From Nitrospira sp. (GTDB taxonomy: Bacteria > Nitrospirota > Nitrospiria > Nitrospirales > Nitrospiraceae), in NCBI GenBank assembly GCA_029240595.1, contig JARDZZ010000011.1:1-47793 (forward strand): a stretch of DNA of 47,793 bases. Reading direction: 5' to 3'. This document shows, one piece after another, positions 26,141 to 34,176 of the stretch; within the stretch, counting starts at the first letter, position 1, and each line of letters opens with the position of its first letter. A program made the position numbers and the translations under genes. The notes below the pieces were generated by a model. The model made no database searches and was not told where the DNA came from. It saw nothing but the letters and a program-made list of their open reading frames with translations.

Positions 26141-26376
26141 GATTGCGGAGGGCTGATTGGCTGTTCGTCGTATTCGCCGTCACGGTGGTGGCTGGCGTCT
26201 CCTTTCTGCCGACGCCGAAAGACCGCAATCCGATGGTCCCTCGGACTGCGGAGCATCAGGCAGCCAAATCGGAGCAACAGTGTGTCGGGTGTCACAAGAG
26301 CGACGGCGTGAAGCCCTTGCCGGCGCGCCATCCCAAGCGGCCGGATTGTCTGCGCTGTCACGCGCGGCAAGCGTGA
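26137..26376 (+). CDS. Small membrane-anchored diheme c-type cytochrome
   Basis: A 79-residue protein with one N-terminal membrane segment or signal anchor (about residues 8-24) and two haem sites: CVGCH (49-53) and CLRCH (71-75). The ATGA overlap with the dehydrogenase stop indicates translational coupling, so it is probably the electron acceptor or part of that enzyme's route to the respiratory chain. This is an inference: the dehydrogenase looks cytoplasmic while haem attachment takes place outside the membrane, so an intermediate such as quinone may be needed. No family name is recognised beyond cytochrome c7/NrfH-like sites. Confidence 0.75.
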   Translation: MRLRRADWLFVVFAVTVVAGVSFLPTPKDRNPMVPRTAEHQAAKSEQQCVGCHKSDGVKPLPARHPKRPDCLRCHARQA

Positions 26377-26452
26377 GCGAACACGCTGGAGTTCAACTTA
26401 TGATACTCGGGGACCACGGACAACGAGAAGTCGATCAAGGAGTGTACGCCGC

Positions 26453-26731
26453 ATGGTAAAAGTGCTCGTATTTGGTTTGACGTTGCGTGACGCCGTTGGC
26501 ACGCATGAGGTTGAGCTTGATGTGCCTCAGGTGACGACGGTCAAGAAGCTGATCGATGCGTATCCAACTGAATTAGGCGCCGTCGCTCCTTTCATGCAAC
26601 AGCGTGAAGTGCTTGTGGCGGTGAACAAGAAGGTTGGGAGCGAAGACTCTCCCGTGAAGGACGGCGACGTCGTCAAGCTGACCCACCAATCGAAAACTTC
26701 GTATGACGGTGTCCGCGACATTCCCACCTAG
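26453..26731 (+). CDS. MoaD/ThiS-like ubiquitin-fold protein without the Gly-Gly tail
   Basis: A 92-residue protein with the beta-grasp pattern of MoaD and ThiS: VKVLVFGLTLRDAVG, then TTVKKLIDAYP, VLVAVNKK and SPVKDGDVVKL. Sulfur-carrier MoaD and ThiS end in Gly-Gly, which is adenylated and thiocarboxylated. Here the frame runs on to end in YDGVRDIPT, so the carrier function is probably lost or the tail is processed. Start ATG 26453 with AAGGAGTG upstream. No molybdopterin gene lies nearby, although a molybdopterin enzyme is encoded at 41855. A stand-alone binding role is possible. The fold call is sure; the function is not. Confidence 0.75.
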   Translation: MVKVLVFGLTLRDAVGTHEVELDVPQVTTVKKLIDAYPTELGAVAPFMQQREVLVAVNKKVGSEDSPVKDGDVVKLTHQSKTSYDGVRDIPT

Positions 26732-26739
26732 CAGGTGGC

Positions 26740-26760
26740 TGAAAAAGCCGGCCTTTTTCA
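26740..26760. terminator. Bidirectional terminator between convergent genes
   Basis: TGAAAAAG (26740-26747), a CCGGC loop, then CTTTTTCA (26753-26760): an 8-bp stem whose A-run and T-run can serve either strand. It lies 9 bases after the MoaD-like stop and 17 bases before the stop of the minus-strand gene. Confidence 0.65.
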
Positions 26761-26776
26761 AAACCTGTTACGACGG

Positions 26777-27421
26777 CTAAGTTTGGGCTTCGTCACGCGT
26801 GGTGCAGGATTCCAGCGAGAGTCTGCTATGGCGGTTCCCCGTCAGTTCCAGTGCAATCGTCCCGTCAACTGTGTTCCAGGACGCATGGAATCTGAGGTGG
26901 CCGATCATCACGGCAACGCCCCAATAGTCGGGAAGCGGTCGGTACAAATCATTGTCCCAGACGACTCGATCGAATTCAGGGTCTCCATACTTCGAATGCA
27001 AGGCTCCCTTGAGTGAAGCATAGTAGCCGATGAATTCGTTCAAGCCGTTGAGCGGGCGTTGCACCATCACATAACGACCACACGTCAGCGACCCCTTCCG
27101 GAACTGATAGCCCTCGAGCACGCCATGATCGCGAAAATTGCGCAGGTAGATGAGCGTGCCCTCTTGATCGCGTTCGATGGTGCCCGCGATGAGCGTCCTC
27201 ACCCGGTCTGCACTCTCCCCCCAATGCCGTTGCAGTCTGGTGAGAAAGGCGAGTGCCTGCTGGGTGACTTCGGCCTGCACCGTGATGTCGTCCACATCGT
27301 CGAAGGACGCTGAGGGTGGAGGAGGCGCAAGCGCCGGGACGTCGGCCAGGGCGATCGTTGGACCGATCGCGATGGGAACGATCACGGCCAGGGACAGGAG
27401 AAAAGGGAGGCATTGGACCAT
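26777..27421 (-). CDS. Exported hypothetical protein
   Basis: A 214-residue protein from ATG 27421; an in-frame GTG at 27430 would add three residues. Residues 1-26 are a signal peptide (LPFLLSLAVIVPIAI, then ALAD). The mature part is about 190 residues with a short Pro/Ser-rich start, an alpha-helical region with LTRLQRHWGESADRVRTLI, and a C-terminal beta-rich part ending near LSLESC. Two cysteines are visible. No domain is recognised. It lies 55 bases downstream of hrpB on the same strand and may share its transcript. It may be periplasmic; I assign no function. Confidence 0.65.
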   Translation of the reverse strand: MVQCLPFLLSLAVIVPIAIGPTIALADVPALAPPPPSASFDDVDDITVQAEVTQQALAFLTRLQRHWGESADRVRTLIAGTIERDQEGTLIYLRNFRDHGVLEGYQFRKGSLTCGRYVMVQRPLNGLNEFIGYYASLKGALHSKYGDPEFDRVVWDNDLYRPLPDYWGVAVMIGHLRFHASWNTVDGTIALELTGNRHSRLSLESCTTRDEAQT

Positions 27422-27476
27422 GCCTCGCACGATAAGATGCCACAGCGTCCTGGGTCTATCCTACGAAAGGGCGATG

Positions 27477-29867
27477 CTACGTGCGCCGCTTTGTTTTGGC
27501 TGTCGGAACTGCGATAAGCGGATCATCGGGCCAATGATGTTTGGGATAACGGCCGCGCAGTTCTTTGCGGACTGCGGGATAGCCGTTGACCCAGAAACTG
27601 GCGAGATCACGTGTCACCTGCACCGGCCTCTTTGCAGGCGACAAGAGATGCAGGAGCACGGGAACCGTATTGTTCGCGATCCGAGGTGTCTCTCTACAGC
27701 CGAACATTTCCTGGAGGCGGACGGCCAGGACAGGAAGATCCGGCGTCTCGTAGTCGAGCCTGATTGTCGATCCGCTGGGAACGGTGAGATGCGAAGGCGC
27801 TAAACGGTCTAAGTCGCGCTGTTGATTCCAGGTCAGGAGCGCATGGAGCGGTTGCGTCAGATCCATGCGTTGCACGCGCTCCAACGTGGTAATCCCGTGA
27901 AGATACGGACCCAGCCAGTCTTCCAGTGTGTTGAGCAATCGCTCGTCCGACAAATCCGGCCATGTCAGATTCGCACCCTTTCCTTCCCTCCTCGACGGGA
28001 TGTCGCTGTCCGTTTCACTCTCCCGCCCGCGCGACGCCGGGACGTCGCGGTGGCCAATCTCACCCTCCCGCCCTCGCGACGCCGGGACGTCGCGGTGGCC
28101 CAGGCCACGCAAGAACTGGATTCTCCTGCGCCATTCCTGGAGTTCCGGCGTCCACGCGAGCGTTGCCAGGCCAGCACGGCGAAGGCCGTCGAGCAAGGCC
28201 TTGGTGATCAAGGCAGGATCCGCCTTCGAGAGCGCCTCCTCAGACAATCGGGCTTCATGGCCCGGTTGCCGTTGGGCAATCCGATCGGGATAGGCGAGAG
28301 CAAGCAGCGGGCCGACGGCGTCCGTTCCCGAAGGCCCGCCTACCGGTAGCCGGTGCAACCGAGCAAGCTGCGTGCTCCAGTGGCGGGCGGTACGTGTGAT
28401 CCGCTCGATCGTTCCTCGATCGATCGTGCCGCTGGCGACATGCTTCTTGATGTCGTGAAGTACATCGATCCGTAGCCGAACGTCTGTCTGTCGGGTGGCC
28501 GAGGGTCCTCGTAGGAAGTCACGTTCGCTCAAGAGAGCCGCCAACTCGCACGCCAGGTTTGAACAGCCCAGCGTCAGGGACTTGAGCAGCATGTGTGAGA
28601 GCCGGGGATGCAGCGGCAGGCCGGCCATTTGCCTGCCATGAGGCGTCAGTCGGCCACTGATGTCCAGTGCGCCCAGACGAATCAACAAGTCCTTCGCTTG
28701 TGCGACCGCACCGGAAGGAGGCAGGGTGAGCCAGCGTAAGCGGGAAGGGTCGGTCTCTCCCCATTGAGCGAGGTCCAGGACCATCGGAGCGAGATCGGCC
28801 TCCAAGATGTCGGGAGTTCTTCGTGGTGCGAGTGACAGGTGTTCTCGTTCCGTCCACAGGCGATAACAGATGCCCGACTCCAGCCGGCCGGCCCTGCCTT
28901 TGCGCTGGTCGGCCGAATCCTGCGTCACGCGGACGGTCTCCAACCGCGTCAATCCCGAACGAGGGTCGAACCGGGGGACTCGCAATTGACCGGCATCGAT
29001 CACGACTCGGACGCCGTCGATCGTCAAGCTGGTTTCGGCGATAGACGTCGCTAATACGACTTTTCTCGTGCCGGACTCCGCCGGCACAATCGCCTTGTCC
29101 TGCGCAGATTGTGGCAAATCGCCGTGGAGCGGGGCGATCACGACGCCTGGTCCGGGATTGGAATCAAGCAGCTGTCGTTCGACGCGGCGAATTTCCGCCA
29201 TCCCCGGTAGGAAGACGAGGACGCTGCCCTGGTCCTGAGTGAGGGATCGACGGATGGCCTGAGTCACTGCCGCCTCGAGCGGGCCGGTGTGCGGGCGGGT
29301 GAGATAGCGCGTTTCCACGGCGAACATCCGGCCCTCCGAAATGATGATCGGTGCATCGCCAAGGAGCTCGCTCACGGGCCCGCAATCCAAGGTCGCGGAC
29401 ATCACCAGCAGCCGGAGATCCGGACGAACAAGCCGCTGGGTTTCAAGGCAGAGCGCCAGACCAACATCGGCCTGCAGGCTCCGTTCGTGGAACTCATCGA
29501 AGAGAATCGCGCCATACCGGTCAAGTTCCGGCTGGTCGAGCAAGAGCCGCGTGAGAATGCCTTCGGTGACCACCTCAATACGAGTGACCGGTCCAATTTT
29601 GCTGTCCAGTCTCATCCGATAACCGACGGTCGAGCCAACCGATTCTCCCAATAAGGAGGCCATGCGATGGGCGGCGGCTCTGGCCGCGAGCCGTCTCGGC
29701 TCCAGCATGAGGATGGTTTTTCCGGTCAGCCACGGCGCATCCAGCAAGGCTAAGGGCACGCGGGTGGTTTTGCCGGCACCCGGTGGCGCGCTCAAGACGG
29801 CATTGCTGCCCTGCGTCAACGTATCGCGCAAGACCGGCAGCACATCTTCTATTGGCAGTCGGTTCAT
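27477..29867 (-). CDS. hrpB: ATP-dependent helicase HrpB
   Basis: A 796-residue DExH helicase. The start is the ATG at 29867 (MNRLPIEDVL); the 47 codons upstream in the same frame look non-coding. Walker A is PPGAGKTT, motif II is DEFH, motif III is SAT, and later come VLATSIAETSLTIDGV and the QRKGRAGR motif VI. The helicase-associated domains and the HrpB-specific C-terminus (WPDLSDE, then LEDWLGPYL) follow. HrpB is a conserved RNA-helicase-like protein of unclear substrate. Just before the C-terminal domain, about 40 residues of repeated HRDVPASRGRE units are inserted in frame (27981-28109). The open frame through the insert suggests the protein is still made. Convergent with nothing; an exported protein gene follows. 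Confidence 0.92.
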   Translation of the reverse strand: MNRLPIEDVLPVLRDTLTQGSNAVLSAPPGAGKTTRVPLALLDAPWLTGKTILMLEPRRLAARAAAHRMASLLGESVGSTVGYRMRLDSKIGPVTRIEVVTEGILTRLLLDQPELDRYGAILFDEFHERSLQADVGLALCLETQRLVRPDLRLLVMSATLDCGPVSELLGDAPIIISEGRMFAVETRYLTRPHTGPLEAAVTQAIRRSLTQDQGSVLVFLPGMAEIRRVERQLLDSNPGPGVVIAPLHGDLPQSAQDKAIVPAESGTRKVVLATSIAETSLTIDGVRVVIDAGQLRVPRFDPRSGLTRLETVRVTQDSADQRKGRAGRLESGICYRLWTEREHLSLAPRRTPDILEADLAPMVLDLAQWGETDPSRLRWLTLPPSGAVAQAKDLLIRLGALDISGRLTPHGRQMAGLPLHPRLSHMLLKSLTLGCSNLACELAALLSERDFLRGPSATRQTDVRLRIDVLHDIKKHVASGTIDRGTIERITRTARHWSTQLARLHRLPVGGPSGTDAVGPLLALAYPDRIAQRQPGHEARLSEEALSKADPALITKALLDGLRRAGLATLAWTPELQEWRRRIQFLRGLGHRDVPASRGREGEIGHRDVPASRGRESETDSDIPSRREGKGANLTWPDLSDERLLNTLEDWLGPYLHGITTLERVQRMDLTQPLHALLTWNQQRDLDRLAPSHLTVPSGSTIRLDYETPDLPVLAVRLQEMFGCRETPRIANNTVPVLLHLLSPAKRPVQVTRDLASFWVNGYPAVRKELRGRYPKHHWPDDPLIAVPTAKTKRRT
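27981..28109 (-). repeat. In-frame 45-bp tandem repeats inside hrpB
   Basis: Two nearly identical 45-bp units (TCCCG anchors at 28021 and 28066) and a decayed third copy to their left. Each good unit contains a stem-loop, CGCGACG-CCGGGA-CGTCGCG. Translated on the minus strand they give 15-residue repeats containing HRDVPASRGRE. The unit is a multiple of three, so the helicase frame survives. It resembles palindromic elements known to invade coding genes, such as the Rickettsia palindromic elements, but I cannot name a family. Confidence 0.8.
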
Positions 29868-29974
29868 GCTAGGGTTCGTCACGGTCGGACTGTAACAGAT
29901 GCCTGCGGTGAGAAGGAACGTACTGTCCCCGCAGGACGAGTGTGTGGACAAGCGGCGCGTAAGGATGGAACTCG

Positions 29975-30172
29975 ATGACGGTGTATCAATGGACGAAGAC
30001 CAAGCCACTGGGAGCAGGATGGTATTGGTTCCGTGGTGAGGCCCATGAGGCCGATCCCTTCATCGTGCAAGTCGATGAGGCGGGACAATTCCAGTGGCCT
30101 GACGGCGGGTATCAAGAGGTCCGATTGGCCAAGGGCGAGTGGGCGGGGCCGATTGAGGAACCAGCAGAATGA
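29975..30172 (+). CDS. Small conserved-looking hypothetical protein
   Basis: A 65-residue soluble, acidic protein rich in Trp and Tyr (YQWTKTKPLGAGWYWFRG, FQWPDGGYQEVR). AAGGATGGA upstream is a possible ribosome site. The pattern of alternating aromatic and charged residues and an ordered sequence support a real small gene, with a compact beta fold likely. No family is recognised. It is divergent from hrpB (107 bases), and its stop is followed after about 20 bases by a copy of the intergenic repeat family. Confidence 0.55.
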   Translation: MTVYQWTKTKPLGAGWYWFRGEAHEADPFIVQVDEAGQFQWPDGGYQEVRLAKGEWAGPIEEPAE

Positions 30173-30193
30173 ATCGGTAGACAGGTGCTCCCT

Positions 30194-30267
30194 GTGCTCG
30201 CGGCACGCGGCACACGGGAACCAATCATATTTTTCACATTGCGGGAGGTGCTCGTTCACGCGCGCAC
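30194..30267 (+). repeat. Dispersed intergenic repeat, copy 1
   Basis: It contains two imperfect direct half-units of the form GTGCTCG-n3-ACGCG-CAC, at 30194 and 30248, about 54 bases apart. The second is led by GCGGGAGGTGCTCGT, shared exactly with copy 2. A bulged hairpin (CCCTGTGC / GCACA-C-GGG) spans the first half-unit. It sits just downstream of a stop codon, in a 221-base gap that holds nothing else clear. Confidence 0.65.
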
Positions 30268-30393
30268 GATGGGAGCAACCAGTCTCCCACCTCAACAACG
30301 GATCTCAATCGACCCTGGAGGAAAAAGCGAACGAGCGAGGTTGGAAGGAGCATTGCGCGGACAGGCAAACAGGAAACGGAGAAAAAAACTCCT

Positions 30394-30864
30394 GTGACCG
30401 CTCACATTGATCTCGCTCGGCCGGAAGACGCCGAGGTCATCGCGGCCATGGTTGGAGAGCTTCTCCAGGAAATCATGTCAGCCGTGAGTGAGAAGGCGTT
30501 CAACTTTCATCACCAGGACACGGAAGCGCGCGCTCGTGGCTGGCTCATTGACGGCTCCTATCTCGTCTTGCTTGCAAGACAGGGTGGTGCTGCCGTGGGA
30601 TTCCTGGCTCTGTATCAAAGTTATGCGTTATACACGGAGGGAGCGTACGGCACGATTCCGGAATTCTATGTCCGTCCGCCTTATCGTTCGCGCGGAATAG
30701 GGACGGCCTTAATTGAAGAATCAAAAAAAGTGGGACAAGCCAGAGGATGGCGACGCCTCGAAGTCACCACGCCTCCCTTGCCGCAGTTCGAACGGACGCT
30801 GGCATTCTACCAACGCCATGGATTCCACATCTCGGGCGGTCGCAAGCTAAAGGTACTCTTGTGA
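30394..30864 (+). CDS. GNAT-family N-acetyltransferase
   Basis: A 156-residue single GNAT domain. The acetyl-CoA site is YRSRGIGTALIEE (R/Q-x-x-G-x-G/A), preceded by the IPEFYVRP strand, and the C-terminal ERTLAFYQRHGF block is typical. The start is a GTG at 30394 with a weak purine-rich site. It transfers acetyl groups to an amine of unknown identity. Its stop overlaps the ATG of the C39-like peptidase gene (ATGA-type, one base shared), so the two proteins are probably made together; modification of a peptide or small molecule handled by that partner is conceivable but unproven. Confidence 0.85.
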   Translation: MTAHIDLARPEDAEVIAAMVGELLQEIMSAVSEKAFNFHHQDTEARARGWLIDGSYLVLLARQGGAAVGFLALYQSYALYTEGAYGTIPEFYVRPPYRSRGIGTALIEESKKVGQARGWRRLEVTTPPLPQFERTLAFYQRHGFHISGGRKLKVLL

Positions 30865-31298
30865 TGAAGCCGGTCATCCAGCTGGAGCGAACGGGCTGTG
30901 GAATCGCCAGCGTGGCGGCGCTGGCCGGTGTGAGTTACCAGGCGGCACGGGAAGCAGCGGGTCGTTTGGGCATTCGCGCCGAAGATCACCGCCTCTGGTC
31001 CGAGACCACTCCTGTGCGCCGGTTGCTGAAGCGGTATCGTCTGCGCGGCTCTTCCAAAGAGCAGCCTTTCCGGTCCTGGGCGGCGTTGCCCAAGCGGTCT
31101 CTCCTTGCGATCAAGTGGCGTCGCATCAGAGGAAGAGCCTGCTGGCATTGGGTGGTGTGTGTGAAGGACGGCTCGACGTATGTCCTCGACTCGAGCCCGT
31201 TGCTCAAGCGTCACATGAGGACGGACTTCCGACGCATGAAGCCAAAATGGTTTATCGCCGTTCAGAGATTGCCTTCGCGAAGCGTTCTCGCACCTTGA
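30864..31298 (+). CDS. Stand-alone C39-like cysteine peptidase
   Basis: A 144-residue protein with the papain-like C39 pattern: C12 in LERTGCGIASVAALAG, H95 in CWHWVVCV and D109 in LDSSP, in the right order and spacing for a Cys-His-Asp triad. C39 domains cleave Gly-Gly leader peptides and are usually fused to an ABC exporter. Here the domain is free, has no signal peptide and no transporter neighbour. It overlaps the acetyltransferase gene by one base. Highly basic surface (many Arg and Lys). Possible roles include cytosolic processing or, as in many BtrH-like relatives, another acyl-transfer or hydrolysis reaction. Confidence 0.7.
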   Translation: MKPVIQLERTGCGIASVAALAGVSYQAAREAAGRLGIRAEDHRLWSETTPVRRLLKRYRLRGSSKEQPFRSWAALPKRSLLAIKWRRIRGRACWHWVVCVKDGSTYVLDSSPLLKRHMRTDFRRMKPKWFIAVQRLPSRSVLAP

Positions 31299-31310
31299 GG
31301 GGAGGAATTG

Positions 31311-31991
31311 ATGGCGCGTTCTCTGGGGGATCCGATTCAACGGTTGATGGGTCTGATGTTCAAGGCGCATCCCTGGCATGGAGTGTCGATCGGGGAGAAG
31401 GCGCCGGACGTCGTGACGGCGTACATCGAGATCGTGCCGACGGATACCGTGAAGTATGAAGTTGATAAGGACAGCGGATTCTTAAAGGTGGATCGCCCGC
31501 AACGGTTTTCCAACTATTGTCCCGTCTATTATGGTCTCGTTCCCCAAACCTTCTGCGGGAACAAAGTCGCCGCCATCTTTTCCAAACGAGCCAAGCGAAA
31601 AGGAATGGTCGGCGACGGTGATCCGCTGGATATCTGTGTGCTGACGGAAAAGACCATTCCTCACAGCGACATTTTGCTGACCGCGATTCCCATCGGCGGA
31701 TTCAGCTTGGCAGACGGCGGCGAAGCGGACGACAAGATCATCGCCGTCATGAAGGACGATGCGGCCTACGGAAGTTTTACGGACATCGGTGATTGTCCTG
31801 CGCCATTGATGGAGCGGCTCCAACATTATTTCCTTACCTACAAGCAGGCGCCGGGGTCCCTGCAACATAAAGTGGAGATCACCGGCATCTATGGACGTGA
31901 CGAGGCGCTCAAAGTGCTGCGGGCCAGCCATGCCGACTACCGGGAAAAGTTCCCCGAATTGGAGTCGCTCTGGCCCAAGCAACTGGGATGA
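31311..31991 (+). CDS. ppa: Inorganic pyrophosphatase, family I
   Basis: A 226-residue soluble pyrophosphatase. The signature DGDPLDICVL carries the metal-binding aspartates; YxxDKDSGFLKVDRP and NYCPVYYGLVPQTFC are the expected N-terminal strands. It hydrolyses pyrophosphate to phosphate, pulling biosynthetic reactions forward. It is longer than the bacterial hexameric form (about 175 residues), closer to the ~200-230-residue type. The start is ATG 31311 with GGGGAGGA upstream; a TTG three bases earlier is less likely. The preceding C39-like gene ends 12 bases away. A repeat-family copy follows its stop. Confidence 0.93.
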   Translation: MARSLGDPIQRLMGLMFKAHPWHGVSIGEKAPDVVTAYIEIVPTDTVKYEVDKDSGFLKVDRPQRFSNYCPVYYGLVPQTFCGNKVAAIFSKRAKRKGMVGDGDPLDICVLTEKTIPHSDILLTAIPIGGFSLADGGEADDKIIAVMKDDAAYGSFTDIGDCPAPLMERLQHYFLTYKQAPGSLQHKVEITGIYGRDEALKVLRASHADYREKFPELESLWPKQLG

Positions 31992-31996
31992 AGAGA

Positions 31997-32090
31997 GTGC
32001 GCGTTGCCCGTCGGTCTCTTGTGCTCGCGCAACGCGCACACCAGAATGATCTAATATTAGACTGCGGGAGGTGCTCGTCGACGCGCGCAC
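31997..32090 (+). repeat. Dispersed intergenic repeat, copy 2
   Basis: Half-units GTGCTCGCGCAACGCGCAC (32021) and GTGCTCGTCGACGCGCGCAC (32071) are exactly 50 bases apart. A perfect 11-bp stem pairs 31997-32007 with 32029-32039. The GCGGGAGGTGCTCGT core is identical to copy 1. It begins six bases after the pyrophosphatase stop and may also act as a transcript end. Confidence 0.7.
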
Positions 32091-32162
32091 GTTTGAGACC
32101 GATCGGGCAACCCTCATGAGAAGCGTGAAAAAGCCCCCTCTTGTCGTGAAAAGAGATTTTTG

Positions 32163-33908
32163 ATGAAACATGACCACACCCATGCGCCGGAGGCGACGGC
32201 CGTTCACGGCTTTTCTCCCGGCTTTGCGGCGCTCGGGCTCGAAGCGAGGTTGCTCGCAACACTGGAGGCCTTAGGCTACGAGGAGCCGACGCCGATTCAA
32301 CGGGAAGCGATCCCCCCTTTACTTGCGGGCAAAGACGTGTTGGGACAGGCAGCCACCGGGACGGGCAAGACCGCCGCCTTTACACTGCCCTTGCTGCAAC
32401 GCATTGCTCACAGTCCAAAAACAAAGCCGTCGGCGATCATTCTGGTGCCCACCCGAGAACTGGCGATTCAGGTCGGCGAGGCCGTCGGGCGGTATGGGAA
32501 AGAACTCCGGACCAGTGTCCTGCCGCTCTACGGGGGGCAAGCGATTGGTCCCCAAATGCATGCACTCAAACGCGGCGTCGATGTGATCGTTGCCACACCA
32601 GGCCGCGCGCTCGATCATATTCGACGCCACACGTTAAAGCTCGAAGGCGTGCAGATCGTTGTGCTGGATGAAGCGGACGAGATGCTCGACATGGGATTTG
32701 CGGAAGATCTCGACGCGATCCTCGAGCACACGCCTGCGGCCAAACAGACCGCGTTGTTTTCAGCCACGATGCCGCCGCGAATCCAATCGATCGCGCACCG
32801 GCACCTGCAGCAGCCGGTAGAAATTACGATCGCGAAGGAAGCCGTCAAAGCGGGTTCGGCACCGCGGGTGCAGCAGGCCGCCTACATCGTCACACGACCA
32901 TATCGAGGGGCGACGCTCGCACGCATCATTGAGACGGCCGCGCCCAAGTCGGCGCTGGTGTTTTGCCGCACCCGTGTCGAAGTCGACGAGGTCACGCTGA
33001 TGCTGAGCGCCCGTGGACACCGGGTGGAAGCAATCCATGGGGGGTTGAGCCAGGTCCAGCGGGATCGGGTGATGCAGGCCTTCCGGACTGGGCAAACCGA
33101 GCTGCTCGTGGCAACGGATGTCGCCGCCCGCGGACTCGACATCCCGCAGGTCTCACACGTGATCAACTATGATCTGCCCTCATCAGCGGAAGTCTATGTG
33201 CACCGCATCGGACGGACGGGACGGGCAGGACGCGAAGGGACTGCGATTACGATTCTCGATCCGCGGGAACAACGGCTGTTGCGAAGCATCGAACAACATA
33301 CGAAGGGAAAAGTGGTCGTGACACCGGTGCCGTCGGTGGCCGATGTCGTGGCGAAACGATTGGAGCGTACGCGAGGCGCCGTTCAGGAGGCGATCCGGGC
33401 GGGAGATCTCGACGGCTTTCGCGGAGTCGTCAAGGCCATGGCGGAGACGACGGATCTGGCCACGATCGGGGCGGCCGCAATGAAATTGCTGTTCCGCGCC
33501 GAGGGAGGAGAGCGGCCTGAGCAGGAGATTCCAGCTTTGCCGATGCGGCAGGCGGAGTGGCATCCCTCAGCGCAGCGTGAGGGCCTCCATCGGGATGGCG
33601 CATCCCGGAACCGACATGGCCGACAGGCCATGCCTCCCGCGAAGAACCGAACACCTCGTGGCCGTGAAGCCGGCATGACGCGCCTCTACGTGGGAGCGGG
33701 GCGCGACGCCGGCATCAGGGCCGGTGATCTGGTCGGGGCCATCGCCAACGAAGCGCACATCAATTCGAACCTCATCGGTGCGATTCAGATCGAAGAGCGA
33801 TTTTCGCTCGTCGATGTGCCTGAATCCCTCGCGAAGGGCATTGTCGAGGTGCTGGGGCGATCGAGAATCAAAGGGCGCAAGGTCGGGGTGCGGGTGTTTC
33901 GCGAGTAA
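32163..33908 (+). CDS. DEAD-box ATP-dependent RNA helicase (DeaD/CsdA-like)
   Basis: A 581-residue helicase. Q motif GYEEPTPIQ, motif I ATGTGKT, motif II DEAD, motif III SAT and motif VI HRIGRTGRAGR are all present. A basic linker (HRDGASRNRHGRQAMPP) precedes a C-terminal DbpA/CsdA-type RNA-binding domain (about residues 500-578: RLYVGAGRDAGIRAGDLVGAI). Such proteins unwind RNA in ribosome assembly and cold adaptation. ATG 32163 is chosen; a TTG one codon earlier is also open. It could be the CsdA or the DbpA orthologue; the symbol is left blank for that reason. Confidence 0.93.
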   Translation: MKHDHTHAPEATAVHGFSPGFAALGLEARLLATLEALGYEEPTPIQREAIPPLLAGKDVLGQAATGTGKTAAFTLPLLQRIAHSPKTKPSAIILVPTRELAIQVGEAVGRYGKELRTSVLPLYGGQAIGPQMHALKRGVDVIVATPGRALDHIRRHTLKLEGVQIVVLDEADEMLDMGFAEDLDAILEHTPAAKQTALFSATMPPRIQSIAHRHLQQPVEITIAKEAVKAGSAPRVQQAAYIVTRPYRGATLARIIETAAPKSALVFCRTRVEVDEVTLMLSARGHRVEAIHGGLSQVQRDRVMQAFRTGQTELLVATDVAARGLDIPQVSHVINYDLPSSAEVYVHRIGRTGRAGREGTAITILDPREQRLLRSIEQHTKGKVVVTPVPSVADVVAKRLERTRGAVQEAIRAGDLDGFRGVVKAMAETTDLATIGAAAMKLLFRAEGGERPEQEIPALPMRQAEWHPSAQREGLHRDGASRNRHGRQAMPPAKNRTPRGREAGMTRLYVGAGRDAGIRAGDLVGAIANEAHINSNLIGAIQIEERFSLVDVPESLAKGIVEVLGRSRIKGRKVGVRVFRE

Positions 33909-34176
33909 CAAGATGATGCAGATGAACGAGAGAACGCTGGATCGATCGCTGGCACGCTCGCGTGTCTCGCCTCGACCGTACAATGCTTCGCCTTCGCTCG
34001 GCTGTGCAACTCGGTCCGACGGCTCCGGGAAACGGACCGTCGAACAGTGCTCGCCGTCGTGCCGCACGACCGCGTCGGCTTAGCCGTACCGTGTCCGAGG
34101 CTTAGCACAGGTCGCGTGCAGGTGTTCCAGCCTTGCGCAATCGGAGGGAAGGAAGAAGAAGACGTAGGTGTTCCCC

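Noticed and set aside
27981-28109. Possible CRISPR array
   Set aside because: Only two or three units in direct tandem with no unique spacers, and they are translated within hrpB.
33960-34085. Possible fourth copy of the intergenic repeat
   Set aside because: Only GTGCTCG and CCGCACG fragments match, without the core or regular spacing; similarity may be chance in GC-rich sequence.
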